Shown piece by piece: positions 36,100 to 49,374 of a stretch of DNA of 64,000 bases (positions are counted from its first letter, which is position 1; every line of letters starts with the position of its first letter). The notes beneath the pieces were generated by a model that was not told the origin of the DNA, searched no databases, and saw only the letters and a list, made by a program, of their open reading frames with translations. A program made the position numbers and the translations under genes. The stretch covers positions 54,243 to 118,242 of the forward strand of contig NZ_SOSI01000007.1 of the NCBI RefSeq assembly GCF_029760855.1, given 5' to 3'. This DNA comes from Erythrobacter litoralis. GTDB taxonomy: Bacteria > Pseudomonadota > Alphaproteobacteria > Sphingomonadales > Sphingomonadaceae.

Positions 36100-37659
36100 C
36101 TATTCCGGCAATCCGCGCCGCTCTGCATCTTCGCGCAATTCCGTCTTCAGCAACTTGCCGATATGGCTGCGCGGCATTTCGGTGATCGCATGAAGCTGCG
36201 CGAGGCGCTGCGTCTTGCCGAGACCGGCATTCACCTCCTTCAAGATCGTGTCGGAATCGGGCGCGTCGCCTGCTAGCGTAACGAAGCCGACCGGAGTCTC
36301 GCCCCATTTGCGCGATGGCACGCCGATCACCGCCGCCTCGCGCACACCGGGCCGCGCGAGAAGCGCATTTTCCAGATCGACCGGATAGATGTTGAACCCG
36401 CCAGAGATGATCATGTCCTTCGCGCGGCCCACCAGTTCGACGAAGCCGTCCTCGTCGACCCGGCCGATATCGCCCATGCGCTGCCATATCTCGCCGCTCG
36501 CGGGATCGGTCCACAATCCCTCGCGCGTCTGGTCGGGTCGGTTGCGATAGCCCATCATCATCGTCTGGCTGCGACCGACGAGGTTACCCGGCGTTCCGGG
36601 CGGGACTTCGCGATCCTCGTCGTCCAGAACCTTCAATTCGCTGCCGGGACCGGGCCTGCCGACGGTATGCAGCTTGTCGGGAAACTTGTGCGCTTCGAGC
36701 AGACAGACGACGCCACCTTCGGTCATCGAGTAGATTTCAACCAGCGCGCCCGGCATGCGGTCGAGCACCTCGCGCTTCAATTCGGCGGAGAAGGGCGCGG
36801 AAGTGCAATATTTCAATTGCAGGGCCGACAGGTCGAATTCGCCGAAACGCGGTTCGTCCATCAGGCGCTGATATTGCACGGGCACGAGCATGGTGACCGT
36901 CGTCCGGTCGCCCTGCGCATTCTCAAGCCACTTCAGGGTGTCGAACTTGCCCACGATCCGTACCGTCCCACCGGCCAGCAGCGGCGCTAGGAACGCGACC
37001 ATGGTGGTATTCGAATAAAGTGGGGTAGATGCGAGCGCGCGGACCTCCATGCCCTTGTCCAGCCACGATGCCGCGGTCGAGGCGAATTGCCGCCAGCGCA
37101 TCCGGTGCGATTGGACGATGCCTTTCGGCGTGCCGGTGGTGCCGGACGAATAGATGATGTTGAACGGCTCGTCCGGTTCGCCCGGCGGCATGTCCAGTTC
37201 GGGACGGGAGCGTGCGGACATCCAGTCATCGAGATCCTCGTCCAGCACGATCCGCTCAAGATCCGGGAAGGAACTGTCTCCGAGTTCGGCCAGTTTCGCA
37301 CGGTCGACAAAGATGTGCCGCGCACCGGAGTCCTTCGCCATCGCCGCGAGCTGTTCGGCGCTCGCGCTGGTCGTCAGCGGTGCGGCGACCCCGCCGGCAC
37401 GAACCGCGGCGAGGAAAACCAGCGCATAATTTGTGGACGAAGCGCCGAGGATCGCCACCGCCTGACCGCGCTCCAGCCCGGTTTCGAGAAGACGCGCCGC
37501 GATCCGATCGATCCGGTCCAGCATGTCGCCCCACACGATCGCACCATGCTCGTCGATCAAAGCCGGTTTGTCGGGCTGCGCCGCCGCCCACCGTCGCAAA
37601 ACCTCGAAATACGAGCCGAAGGGTTGCGCAAGGTCGTCGGCGGTGGGTGCTGCTGTCAT
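36100..37659 (-). CDS. AMP-dependent acyl-CoA synthetase (class I adenylate-forming enzyme)
   Basis: 519-residue ligase activating a carboxylic acid to its AMP ester and CoA thioester. The phosphate loop IIYSSGTTGTPKGIVQSH is near residue 168; the adenine region YSMTEGGVVCL near 318; the hinge GRAKDMIISGGFNIYPVDLE near 421; and the C-terminal catalytic lysine lies in MPRSHIGKLLKTELRE near 505. The acyl substrate cannot be told. It is transcribed alone, with the ZIP transporter gene upstream (37-base gap, same strand). Confidence 0.92.
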   Translation of the reverse strand: MTAAPTADDLAQPFGSYFEVLRRWAAAQPDKPALIDEHGAIVWGDMLDRIDRIAARLLETGLERGQAVAILGASSTNYALVFLAAVRAGGVAAPLTTSASAEQLAAMAKDSGARHIFVDRAKLAELGDSSFPDLERIVLDEDLDDWMSARSRPELDMPPGEPDEPFNIIYSSGTTGTPKGIVQSHRMRWRQFASTAASWLDKGMEVRALASTPLYSNTTMVAFLAPLLAGGTVRIVGKFDTLKWLENAQGDRTTVTMLVPVQYQRLMDEPRFGEFDLSALQLKYCTSAPFSAELKREVLDRMPGALVEIYSMTEGGVVCLLEAHKFPDKLHTVGRPGPGSELKVLDDEDREVPPGTPGNLVGRSQTMMMGYRNRPDQTREGLWTDPASGEIWQRMGDIGRVDEDGFVELVGRAKDMIISGGFNIYPVDLENALLARPGVREAAVIGVPSRKWGETPVGFVTLAGDAPDSDTILKEVNAGLGKTQRLAQLHAITEMPRSHIGKLLKTELREDAERRGLPE

Positions 37660-37696
37660 GCCGCCAGCCTACCCAAACGCTGCGTCCTGTCGAGCG

Positions 37697-38401
37697 TTAA
37701 CCGCCCCCGAGACTGCCGAGCGCGAACGCCAGAACCGCCCCGCCCGCCGTGGCGATACCCGCAAGCTGGCGATCTTCCCTGAAGGCTTTGGGAAAGACCT
37801 CCGTCGCGAGACTTGCAATGACGGCGCCCGCCGCGACGCACCGGATTGCCGCGAGTGTTTCGTCGTTCGCAGTGTCGAGCGCGATGTGTCCGATGATCGC
37901 CGCCGCCGACAGCAACGCAGCCGTCGCCGTCCAAAGCCATAACACTTTCGCCTTCGAATGCCCTTTGCCGCGCATGGCCCTTCCGCCGCCTGCCGCCTCA
38001 GGCAGGTTGGATAGCAGGATGGAGCCGGCAAGCGCCGCGACCTCCATCGGCCCCGCCCCGATCAAAGCGACGCCAAGCGCCAGGTTCTCCGGAATGCCAT
38101 CCAGCGTGATCGCGGCGAGAAGACCGCCTCCGGAATCGCCGCCCCATTTTTCGTCGATAAGATAATCGGCCACCGTGAAGACGATGGCACCGGAGAGGAC
38201 GCCGCCCGCTGCGATCAACAACGAGCTGTTGTCGATCGCAGGCTGGATGAGTTCGCTGGTCACCGAGATCAGCAGTGCGCCGCCGGCCAGCGCGACGAGG
38301 AACCCGTCGAGCCAGTCGGGCAATTTGCCGTAGATACCCCACGCCGCCCCCACGATGAGCGCGGCGGAAACCACCGCGACAACGGCGAGCGTCATCAACA
38401 T
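37697..38401 (-). CDS. ZIP-family metal transporter
   Basis: 234-residue inner-membrane protein with about eight hydrophobic segments. The two ZIP metal-site helices are seen as AITLDGIPENLALGVAL near residue 98 and ILLSNLPEAAGG near 128. It probably imports zinc or iron or related divalent metal. ATG 38401 or the ATG two codons later (38395), which forms a TGATG overlap with the sdaA stop, could be the start, so coupling to sdaA is likely. Confidence 0.85.
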   Translation of the reverse strand: MLMTLAVVAVVSAALIVGAAWGIYGKLPDWLDGFLVALAGGALLISVTSELIQPAIDNSSLLIAAGGVLSGAIVFTVADYLIDEKWGGDSGGGLLAAITLDGIPENLALGVALIGAGPMEVAALAGSILLSNLPEAAGGGRAMRGKGHSKAKVLWLWTATAALLSAAAIIGHIALDTANDETLAAIRCVAAGAVIASLATEVFPKAFREDRQLAGIATAGGAVLAFALGSLGGG

Positions 38402-39777
38402 TCGATTACGTTGACCGCGAGGCCGCCCTGGCTGGTTTCCTTGTACTTGCTCGACATGTCGAGCCCGGTCTGGCGCATGGTTTCGATCACCTGGTCGAGG
38501 CTTACGCTAGCGCCCGCTTCCCGGTGAAGGGCGAGCCGGGCCGCGTTGACCGCCTTGACCGCGCCGATGGCATTGCGCTCGATGCAGGGAACCTGCACGA
38601 GACCGCCCACCGGATCGCAGGTAAGGCCAAGATTGTGCTCCATGCCAATTTCCGCCGCGCTGGCGATCTGTGCAGGGCTGCCGCCCCATAGCGCGGCGAG
38701 CCCCCCGGCCGCCATCGAGCAGGCGACGCCGACCTCTCCCTGACACCCCATCTCCGCGCCGGAAATGCTCGCACGTTGCTTGTAAAGGAGGCCGATCGCG
38801 CCTGCCGTCAGCAGGAAGGTGCGGCGGCTGTCGCGGCAGGGGCTTTCCTCGGCGGTCACGCAGTAGAACCGGATGACCGCCGGGATGATGCCGGCCGCCC
38901 CGTTGGTCGGCGCAGTGACGATCCGGCCGCCTGCAGCGTTCTCCTCATTCACCGCCATGGCGTAGCAATTGAGCCAGTCGAACAATTGTTCGCGCTCGTT
39001 CGATTGCGGTGTGGCCGATAGCTTGTCCCACAAATCCGGCGCGCGGCGATGCACCTTGAGGCCGCCGGGCAGGATCCCGCGCTGATTAAGGCCGCGTTCG
39101 AGGCACTGGTCCATCGCGCCCGCCACCCGGTCGATCCCGGCGAGCGTCTCGTCGCGCGGGCGGACTGCGTCCTCGTTGGCAAGGACGAGGTCGGCGATGG
39201 TCAGGGCGGTTTCGCGGCAGGCTGCGAGTAATTCGGCCGCCGATCCGAAATTGTGCGGCACGCTGATGCCCGCATTCACCCGGTCGTCCTTCGGCTTGCG
39301 CTTCAATTGTGCTTCCGAGGCTACGAACCCGCCACCCGTCGAATAATAGGTCCGTTCCAGCAGCACGTCGCTTGCATCGTCGAGTGCCACAAGCCGCATG
39401 CCATTCGGGTGAAGGTCCGGGATGACGTCGCCGGCCAGCGCGATGTCGCGCCGCGGATCGAACGCTATCTCGTACTGTCCAAGCAGCGATAAGGCGCCCC
39501 TCTCGCGAATGTCCGCCAGCGCCGCGGCCGCTTCATCGGGAAACGTCCGGTCGGGTCGGAACCCGGCGAGCCCAAGGATGCTTGCATCGACCGAGCCGTG
39601 GCCGACGCCGGTTAGCGCCAACGAACCCTGCAATTCGACATTCACGCGCGCCGCGCGATCGAGCTTGTCGGCCTTCGCCAGCGCACGTGCGAACAGCCGC
39701 GCGATCCGCATGGGGCCGACCGTGTGGGAGGACGACGGGCCGATCCCGATCCGGAAGATATCGAGTATGGAAAGCAT
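38395..39777 (-). CDS. sdaA: L-serine ammonia-lyase (L-serine dehydratase)
   Basis: 460-residue iron-sulfur enzyme deaminating L-serine to pyruvate. The N-terminal domain begins [24 protein letters not shown] after Met; the C-terminal catalytic domain has [24 protein letters not shown] and [21 protein letters not shown] (shown by key parts), whose cysteines hold the 4Fe-4S cluster. Single-chain type as in E. coli SdaA. ATG 39777 starts the conserved MLSILDIF. It is divergent from gyrB (128 bases apart). Confidence 0.95.
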   Translation of the reverse strand: MLSILDIFRIGIGPSSSHTVGPMRIARLFARALAKADKLDRAARVNVELQGSLALTGVGHGSVDASILGLAGFRPDRTFPDEAAAALADIRERGALSLLGQYEIAFDPRRDIALAGDVIPDLHPNGMRLVALDDASDVLLERTYYSTGGGFVASEAQLKRKPKDDRVNAGISVPHNFGSAAELLAACRETALTIADLVLANEDAVRPRDETLAGIDRVAGAMDQCLERGLNQRGILPGGLKVHRRAPDLWDKLSATPQSNEREQLFDWLNCYAMAVNEENAAGGRIVTAPTNGAAGIIPAVIRFYCVTAEESPCRDSRRTFLLTAGAIGLLYKQRASISGAEMGCQGEVGVACSMAAGGLAALWGGSPAQIASAAEIGMEHNLGLTCDPVGGLVQVPCIERNAIGAVKAVNAARLALHREAGASVSLDQVIETMRQTGLDMSSKYKETSQGGLAVNVIEC

Positions 39778-39854
39778 CGGCGCGGGATGCGCGTTTGCGT
39801 AGGGTAAATCAACCGGTTGCACGCGTAACCGGGCGTCGCTCTGCCTGTGGGTAA

Positions 39855-43524
<3,670 letters not shown>

Positions 43525-43622
43525 CTGCGAGCGGGAGTGCGGCTCCACTATTATCGCGTGCGTTTCACGATGCGGTCACGGCCTCTCTGACCTGCCTTAC
43601 CTGCGCTAAAAGTACGCCTAGG

Positions 43623-46600
43623 TCAGCTCGCCAATAGGGTCGCGTTGCCTCCGGCTGCCGTCGTGTCGATGCACACCAGCCGTTCGGTAGCGAAACGGGC
43701 GACGTAGTGCGGACCGCCTGCCTTTGGACCGGTGCCGGACAGACCCTCGCCGCCGAAAGGCTGGCTTTCGACCACCGCACCGATCTGGTTGCGGTTCACA
43801 TAGAAATTGCCGACCCGCGCCCGCGCTTCGATGAAGGCGCGGGTGTCGTCGTTGCGGCTGTGCAGACCGAGCGTCAGGCCGAACCCGGTCGCATTGATCT
43901 CATCCATCACCTTGCCGAGATCGCGGCCCTTGAAGCGCGCGATATGCAGGATCGGGCCGAAGTTCTCGCGCTTCAGGTCCGAAATCGATTCGATTTCGAT
44001 GATCGTCGGCGCGACGTAGCAGCCGACGGAGGCGCCACGATGCAGGCGCCGGCGCCAGACCTGCGCGCTGCCCTTCTTGCGGCGGGCGACGTGCCGTTCG
44101 AGCGAGGACTTCGCATCGGGATCGATTACCGGGCCGACATCGGTCGAAAGGTTTTCCGGATTGCCGATCTGCAGCGCTTCGAATGCACCGCGGATCATCT
44201 TGACCATCTCGTCGTACACGTCGTCCTGAATGTAGAGGACACGCAGGGCCGAACAGCGCTGGCCACTGCTCTGGAAGGCGCTGCCGACCACATCGCGCGT
44301 GACCTGCTCGGGCAGGGCGGTCGAATCGACGATCATCGCGTTCTGCCCACCGGTTTCGGCGATGAATGTGGCAATGCGGCCGTCCCGCGCGGCAAGTCCG
44401 CGGTTGATAGCCTGCGCCGTCTGGGTTGAACCGGTGAAAGCGACGCCTGCGATGCGGGTGTCGGAGGTGATCAATTCGCCCACCTCGCCCGCACCCGGCA
44501 GAAGCTGGAATGCCTCCTCGGGAATGCCCGCCTGGTGACAGAGCTTCACCGCCAACGCTGCGATAAGCGGCGTCTGTTCGGCAGGCTTGGCGACCACGGT
44601 ATTGCCGGCGGCAAGCGCCGCGGCCGGCGGGCCGATGAAGATCGCGAGCGGGAAGTTCCAAGGGCTGATGCAGGCGAAGACGCCGCGCCCGTTCAGGGTC
44701 AGGCGATTTTCCTCGCCGGTCGGGCCGGGCAGCGGGATCGGGCCGGAGAACTGGCGCCGCGCCTCGACGGCGTAATAACGCAGGAAATCGACTGCCTCGC
44801 GCAGTTCGAGCACGGCATCGACCAGCGTCTTGCCGGCCTCGCGCTGGCAGAGCGAAAGGAACTCCTCGGTGTGCTCCTCGAAGAGATCGGCCGCCGCTTC
44901 GAGCAGCACGGCGCGCTTCTCTCCGCCCAGCGCATTCCAGCCGGGCTGGATCGCTTCGGCGCGGGTGATTGCTTCCTCGACCTCGAAGTCGAGCGCATCG
45001 CGACGCGTGCCAACTTCGGAGGAAAGATCGTGCGGCTTGGTAATCGGCGCGACTTCGCCTTCCTCGTCGGACACGAAAGTCGGCTCGGCCCGCCAGTGCT
45101 TGAAGGCGAGCGCCTCCAATCGGTCGATCAGCGGCTCGCGCACGAGCGGATCGGACAAATCGATCCCGGCGCTGTTCACGCGGCCGGGGAAGATGTCTTT
45201 CGGCAGCGGAATGGCGGGATTGCGATAGGGCGTCAGCGCCTTCATCTCGGCCACCGGATCGGTCGCCAGATCTTCGGCGGGCACGTCCGCATCTGCCATG
45301 CGATTGACGAACGAGCTGTTCGCGCCGTTTTCAAGCAGACGGCGGACCAGATAGGCGAGCAGGTCCTTGTGCGTCCCGGTGGGGGCATAGATGCGCACCA
45401 TGGTGCGATCGTTACCCTCCATTTTGGCGAGCGCGCCGTAAATGTCCTCGCCCATGCCGTGCAGGCGCTGAAATTCGAACTCGCGCCGTTCGCCCTGCTT
45501 CGTCGCCGCCATCGCCTTGATCGCGCCGATCGTATAGGCATTATGTGTGGCGAAGGCGGCATAGATCGCCTCGGGCGCATCGAGCAGGCGTTGCGCGCTG
45601 GCAAGGTAGCTCACATCGGTCGCCACCTTGCGCGTGAAGACCGGGAAGTCCTTCAATCCGCCGACCTGCGTCAGCTTGATCTCGGTATCCCAGTACGCGC
45701 CCTTCACCAGTCGCACGAACAGCTTGCGATCGTGCTTGCGGGCGAGCCGGACCACCCAGTCGCATAGCGGGACGGAACGCTTCTGATACGCCTGGATGGC
45801 AAGGCCGAAGCCTTCCCAGCGGCTGCCGTCGGGCCGTTCGAACAGGCTGGAATCGCGCACCAGCGCCTCGATCAGGTCAAGCGAAAGTTCGAGCCGTTCG
45901 GCCTCTTCGGCATCGATGGTGAAATGGATGTTCGCATCGCGCGCCCGGATTGCCAGATCGCGGACCGCCGGCAGCAGGTCGCCGATTGCGAGATCGGCAT
46001 GAAGGAAGGTGTATTTCGGATGTAGCGCCGACAGCTTGATCGAGATGCCGGGCGATTGCGTCAGCGAGCCGTTGGCTTCGCGCGCCAGCCGGTCGATCGC
46101 ATCGGCATAATTCTGGCGATAGCGTTCGGCATCGTCATAGGTCATTGCGCCTTCGCCCAGCATGTCGAAGCTGTGAGTTAGGCCCTTGGCGCGTTCCGGC
46201 GCGGCGCGCTTCAGAGATTCGTTGATCGTCCGGCCATAGACGAATTGCCCCCCGAGAATGCGCATCGCCTGCAGGGTCGCCTTGCGGATGACGGGTTCGC
46301 CCAGCCGGTTGACCGCGCGCTTGAGCGAGGTGCCGAGCCCGCGCCTGGCTTCTTCCGGACGCTCCAGCACTTCGCCGGTCAGCATCAGCGAGAACGTCGC
46401 CGCGTTGACGAAGGTGGTGGACCCTTTCCCCATGTGTTCGGACCAGTCGATGTCGCCGATCTTGTCGCGGATCAGCGCATCGGCGGTCGGTGCATCGGGT
46501 ACGCGCAGCAACGCTTCGGCAAGGCACATCAGCGCAATACCCTCGTCCGTCGCCAGGCCGTATTGATGCAGGAATGCGTCGATCCCGCTCGCCTTCTGCT

Positions 46601-46775
46601 TGCGGGCGCCCTCGATCAATCTGACGGCGATATCGGACGCATGCTCATGCGTCGGGCCGTCCATGCCGGCCTGTTCGAGCCGTTCGGCCACACACGCATT
46701 TTCCTCCGCGCGATAGGCTTGGCGCAGGTCTTTGCGGGTAATGGGCGAGAGGTGGGCTGGATCGTGCAGGGCCAT
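43623..46775 (-). CDS. putA: Bifunctional proline dehydrogenase / L-glutamate-gamma-semialdehyde dehydrogenase
   Basis: 1050-residue enzyme oxidising proline to glutamate. The FAD proline dehydrogenase barrel (about residues 150-480) has LTQSPGISIKLSALHPKY, LVKGAYWDTEIK and RMVRIYAPTGTHKDLLAYLVRRLLENGAN-like blocks (seen in parts). The aldehyde dehydrogenase domain (about 530-1000) has ACISPWNFPLAIFIG, GGQNAMIVD with the glutamate before it, and SSGQRCSALRV with catalytic C841. There is no N-terminal ribbon-helix-helix domain, so it is not the autoregulatory trifunctional type. ATG 46775 follows CGGAG. 75 bases after glpD. Confidence 0.95.
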   Translation of the reverse strand: MALHDPAHLSPITRKDLRQAYRAEENACVAERLEQAGMDGPTHEHASDIAVRLIEGARKQKASGIDAFLHQYGLATDEGIALMCLAEALLRVPDAPTADALIRDKIGDIDWSEHMGKGSTTFVNAATFSLMLTGEVLERPEEARRGLGTSLKRAVNRLGEPVIRKATLQAMRILGGQFVYGRTINESLKRAAPERAKGLTHSFDMLGEGAMTYDDAERYRQNYADAIDRLAREANGSLTQSPGISIKLSALHPKYTFLHADLAIGDLLPAVRDLAIRARDANIHFTIDAEEAERLELSLDLIEALVRDSSLFERPDGSRWEGFGLAIQAYQKRSVPLCDWVVRLARKHDRKLFVRLVKGAYWDTEIKLTQVGGLKDFPVFTRKVATDVSYLASAQRLLDAPEAIYAAFATHNAYTIGAIKAMAATKQGERREFEFQRLHGMGEDIYGALAKMEGNDRTMVRIYAPTGTHKDLLAYLVRRLLENGANSSFVNRMADADVPAEDLATDPVAEMKALTPYRNPAIPLPKDIFPGRVNSAGIDLSDPLVREPLIDRLEALAFKHWRAEPTFVSDEEGEVAPITKPHDLSSEVGTRRDALDFEVEEAITRAEAIQPGWNALGGEKRAVLLEAAADLFEEHTEEFLSLCQREAGKTLVDAVLELREAVDFLRYYAVEARRQFSGPIPLPGPTGEENRLTLNGRGVFACISPWNFPLAIFIGPPAAALAAGNTVVAKPAEQTPLIAALAVKLCHQAGIPEEAFQLLPGAGEVGELITSDTRIAGVAFTGSTQTAQAINRGLAARDGRIATFIAETGGQNAMIVDSTALPEQVTRDVVGSAFQSSGQRCSALRVLYIQDDVYDEMVKMIRGAFEALQIGNPENLSTDVGPVIDPDAKSSLERHVARRKKGSAQVWRRRLHRGASVGCYVAPTIIEIESISDLKRENFGPILHIARFKGRDLGKVMDEINATGFGLTLGLHSRNDDTRAFIEARARVGNFYVNRNQIGAVVESQPFGGEGLSGTGPKAGGPHYVARFATERLVCIDTTAAGGNATLLAS

Positions 46776-46850
46776 GCGACTCCGGTCGGTTCGAGGAAGG
46801 CAATTGTTCCACTTGGCCCCCAACCGGTGCGCTTTCAACCATTGTAGCGT

Positions 46851-48338
46851 CTAGTTTTTCCGCTCGAACCAGTCGGCTACTTTCGCCTGCTCCTCGAACG
46901 GCAGATGAAGACCGAGCTTGCTGCGTCGCCACAACACGTCTTCCGCCGTGCAGGCATATTCGTGATCGACGAGATAGCGCAATTCCGCCTCGTACAGATC
47001 GCCGCCCAGATGCTCGCCGAGATCGCTGAGCGAAGCGGCATGACCTATGAGGGGCTCCATGAGTGTCCCATAGGCCCGGGCGAGACGCAGGAGGGTTTCG
47101 GGCGGCAACCAATCCCACCGCTCGCTCGCGCGCCAGAGGAACTGCGCGAAGTCGGCTTCCGGCATGTCGCCGCCGGGCAGCGGCGCGCCCTTCGTCCATT
47201 CGCCGCCCGGTACTTTCATCGCCTTGCCGAGCTTTGCCAGCGCATGTTCCGCAAGCTTGCGATAGGTGGTGATCTTGCCGCCATAGATCGACAGGATCGG
47301 CGCCCCGCCTTCCTGTTCCAACTCGAAGACGTAATCGCGCGTGACGGTCGAATTGCTCGCCGCATTATCTTCGTAAAGCGGGCGCACGCCGGCATAGGTC
47401 CGTACGATTTCGTCGTCGGCGATCGGGCTGCGGAAATAGCGCGAGGCGGATTCGCGAAGATAGACCCGCTCTTCTTCACTGATGGCGACCATGTCTAGAT
47501 CGCCGTCGTAAAGCTGGTCGGTCGTGCCGATCAGGGTGAAATCCCGCTCGTAGGGAATGGCGAAGACGATGCGTTTGTCGGGCTGCTGGAACAGATAGGC
47601 GTGTTCGCCAGGATAGGCGCGGGTGACGATGATGTGACTGCCCTTAACCAGCCGCAGATGCGACGGCGTTCCCTGCCCGAGCGCGGTCTTCGCCACCCGG
47701 TCGACCCATGGCCCCGCCGCATTGACGATTGCCCGCACTTCCACAGTCCGCTCAACAAGACCGGAACGGAGGCGGGCGGTCCAGCGGTCTTTACCACGCT
47801 TCAGTCCGACACAGGCGGTACGTGTAGCGATGGCTGCGCCTCGCGCCTCGGCATCCATCGCGCTCAGCACGACGAGGCGGGAATCCTCGACCCAGCAGTC
47901 GGAATACTCGAACCCCTTCGCTAGCACATCCTGCAAGGTTCCCCTATGCGGCGGTTCGCGCAGATCGACCCGGCCCGAGCGCGGCAACGTGCCCTTGCCG
48001 CCGATCCGGTCGTACAGCGCAAGGCCGAGCCGCAACATCCATTGCGAGCGCATGCCTTCCATATGCGGCATCACGAAGCGCAGTGGCCAGATGATATGCG
48101 GCGCGGCCTTCAGCAACACCTCGCGTTCGCGGAGCGCCTCGGCGACCAGCCGGAACTCCCATTGTTCCAGATAGCGCAGCCCGCCATGCACCAGCTTGGT
48201 ACTGGCAGAGGACGTGTGGGCGGCCAGATCGTCCTTCTCGACCAGCAGGACCGACAGGCCCCGGCCCGCCGCATCGCGTGCGATCCCGGCCCCGTTGATC
48301 CCGCCGCCGACGACCAAAAGATCGTAGCTCTCGCTCAT
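46851..48338 (-). CDS. glpD: Glycerol-3-phosphate dehydrogenase, aerobic type
   Basis: 495-residue membrane-associated flavoenzyme oxidising glycerol-3-phosphate to DHAP and passing electrons to quinone. FAD site DLLVVGGGINGAGIARDAAG near residue 6, then SSASTKLVHGGLRYLEQWEF, AAGPWVDRVAK, TDQLYDGDLDMVAISEEE and GGKITTYRKLAEHAL; the C-terminal cap domain is present. No glpK or glpF is adjacent. Its ATG overlaps the mtnP stop by four bases, and putA follows, so two quinone-linked dehydrogenases share the run. Confidence 0.93.
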   Translation of the reverse strand: MSESYDLLVVGGGINGAGIARDAAGRGLSVLLVEKDDLAAHTSSASTKLVHGGLRYLEQWEFRLVAEALREREVLLKAAPHIIWPLRFVMPHMEGMRSQWMLRLGLALYDRIGGKGTLPRSGRVDLREPPHRGTLQDVLAKGFEYSDCWVEDSRLVVLSAMDAEARGAAIATRTACVGLKRGKDRWTARLRSGLVERTVEVRAIVNAAGPWVDRVAKTALGQGTPSHLRLVKGSHIIVTRAYPGEHAYLFQQPDKRIVFAIPYERDFTLIGTTDQLYDGDLDMVAISEEERVYLRESASRYFRSPIADDEIVRTYAGVRPLYEDNAASNSTVTRDYVFELEQEGGAPILSIYGGKITTYRKLAEHALAKLGKAMKVPGGEWTKGAPLPGGDMPEADFAQFLWRASERWDWLPPETLLRLARAYGTLMEPLIGHAASLSDLGEHLGGDLYEAELRYLVDHEYACTAEDVLWRRSKLGLHLPFEEQAKVADWFERKN

Positions 48339-49207
48339 TGATAGCGGAACAGCCTTCCCGCCACCGCATCGAGCTTGGTCATCAATTCCTTGTCATGATG
48401 TTCGGGCGCGGTGATGACCGCATCATCGAGCGCGCGGTCGATCGGCGAGGGATTGCGCTTTTTGGGCAGGCCCTTGCAGAATGCTTCGACCGCCTTCTTC
48501 GCCAGCTCGGAATTACGCTGCATCTGTTCGATGATGACGCTGACATCCACCGCCGCCTCGCCCTCGCGCCAACTGTCCCAGTCAGTCACCATGGCGAGGA
48601 GCGCGTAGGGCAGCTCGGCTTCGCGGGCGAGCCTGGCTTCGGGCATGCCGGTCATCCCGATGACTTCCGCGCCCCAGTGCCGATAGAGCCGACTTTCTGC
48701 GCGGGTTGAGAACTGCGGCCCCTCCATCGCGAGATAGGTCGCGCCTTCGGTCACATCACCACCCGCCGTCTCGACCGCGTTGGCGGCGAATTTCGACAGG
48801 CGGGCGCAGACCGGATCGCCCATCGAGACATGCGCGACGAAGCCGCTGTCGAAAAAGCTCGATGGGCGTCCCTTGGTGTTGTCGATGAATTGGTCGACCG
48901 TGACGAAGCGGCCCGGCGGCAGGTCTTCGGCCAGCGATCCCACCGCGCTGATGGCGAGGACATCGGTGCAGCCGGCGCGTTTTAGCGCATCGATATTGGC
49001 ACGGGCGTTCACCTTGGACGGAATTAGCGGATGGCCTCGCCCGTGTCGCGGCAGGAAGCGCACGCGGACATGGCCGATCTTGCCGCATAGGATTTCATCC
49101 GAAGGTTCGCCCCATGGCGAATTGACCTTGATCCATTGCGCTTCTTCCAGCGCGTCGATCGCATACAGGCCCGATCCGCCGATGATGCCGATGGTCCAGT
49201 CGCTCAT
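48335..49207 (-). CDS. mtnP: S-methyl-5'-thioadenosine phosphorylase
   Basis: 290-residue enzyme splitting methylthioadenosine with phosphate in methionine salvage. It starts TIGIIGGSGLYAIDALEE, has FLPRHGRGHPLIPSKVNARAN (key parts), AISAVGSLAEDLPPG, METP-like ATYLAMEGPQFSTRAESR and IGMTGMPEARLAREAELPY with ALLAMVTDWDSW; the DWD region indicates adenine-type rather than guanine/hypoxanthine specificity. ATG 49207 is preceded by GAGGGG. Other salvage genes (mtnA and so on) are not nearby. Confidence 0.93.
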   Translation of the reverse strand: MSDWTIGIIGGSGLYAIDALEEAQWIKVNSPWGEPSDEILCGKIGHVRVRFLPRHGRGHPLIPSKVNARANIDALKRAGCTDVLAISAVGSLAEDLPPGRFVTVDQFIDNTKGRPSSFFDSGFVAHVSMGDPVCARLSKFAANAVETAGGDVTEGATYLAMEGPQFSTRAESRLYRHWGAEVIGMTGMPEARLAREAELPYALLAMVTDWDSWREGEAAVDVSVIIEQMQRNSELAKKAVEAFCKGLPKKRNPSPIDRALDDAVITAPEHHDKELMTKLDAVAGRLFRYQ

Positions 49208-49374
49208 TATGTGCCCCTCTTTGCGCAACGTCTAATTGGGTGGCGCGCTTTGGAAGCGGTGTAAAGTATCGTCCGCGCAAACCTATTCGTACCGCGCTGC
49301 AGCATGGCGGGTTGACAGGGCGGCGCGGTTTCCGGTCTGTCCCTGCCGAACGCAGTTACGGAAAGCGCCATCCC

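Noticed and set aside
35844..36193. Two short open frames in the guaA upstream gap (one on each strand)
   Set aside because: Arginine/serine rich, no start signals or family features, composition of non-coding GC-rich DNA.
43525..43622. Possible terminator between the AI-2E gene and putA
   Set aside because: No stable hairpin with a T run seen on either strand.
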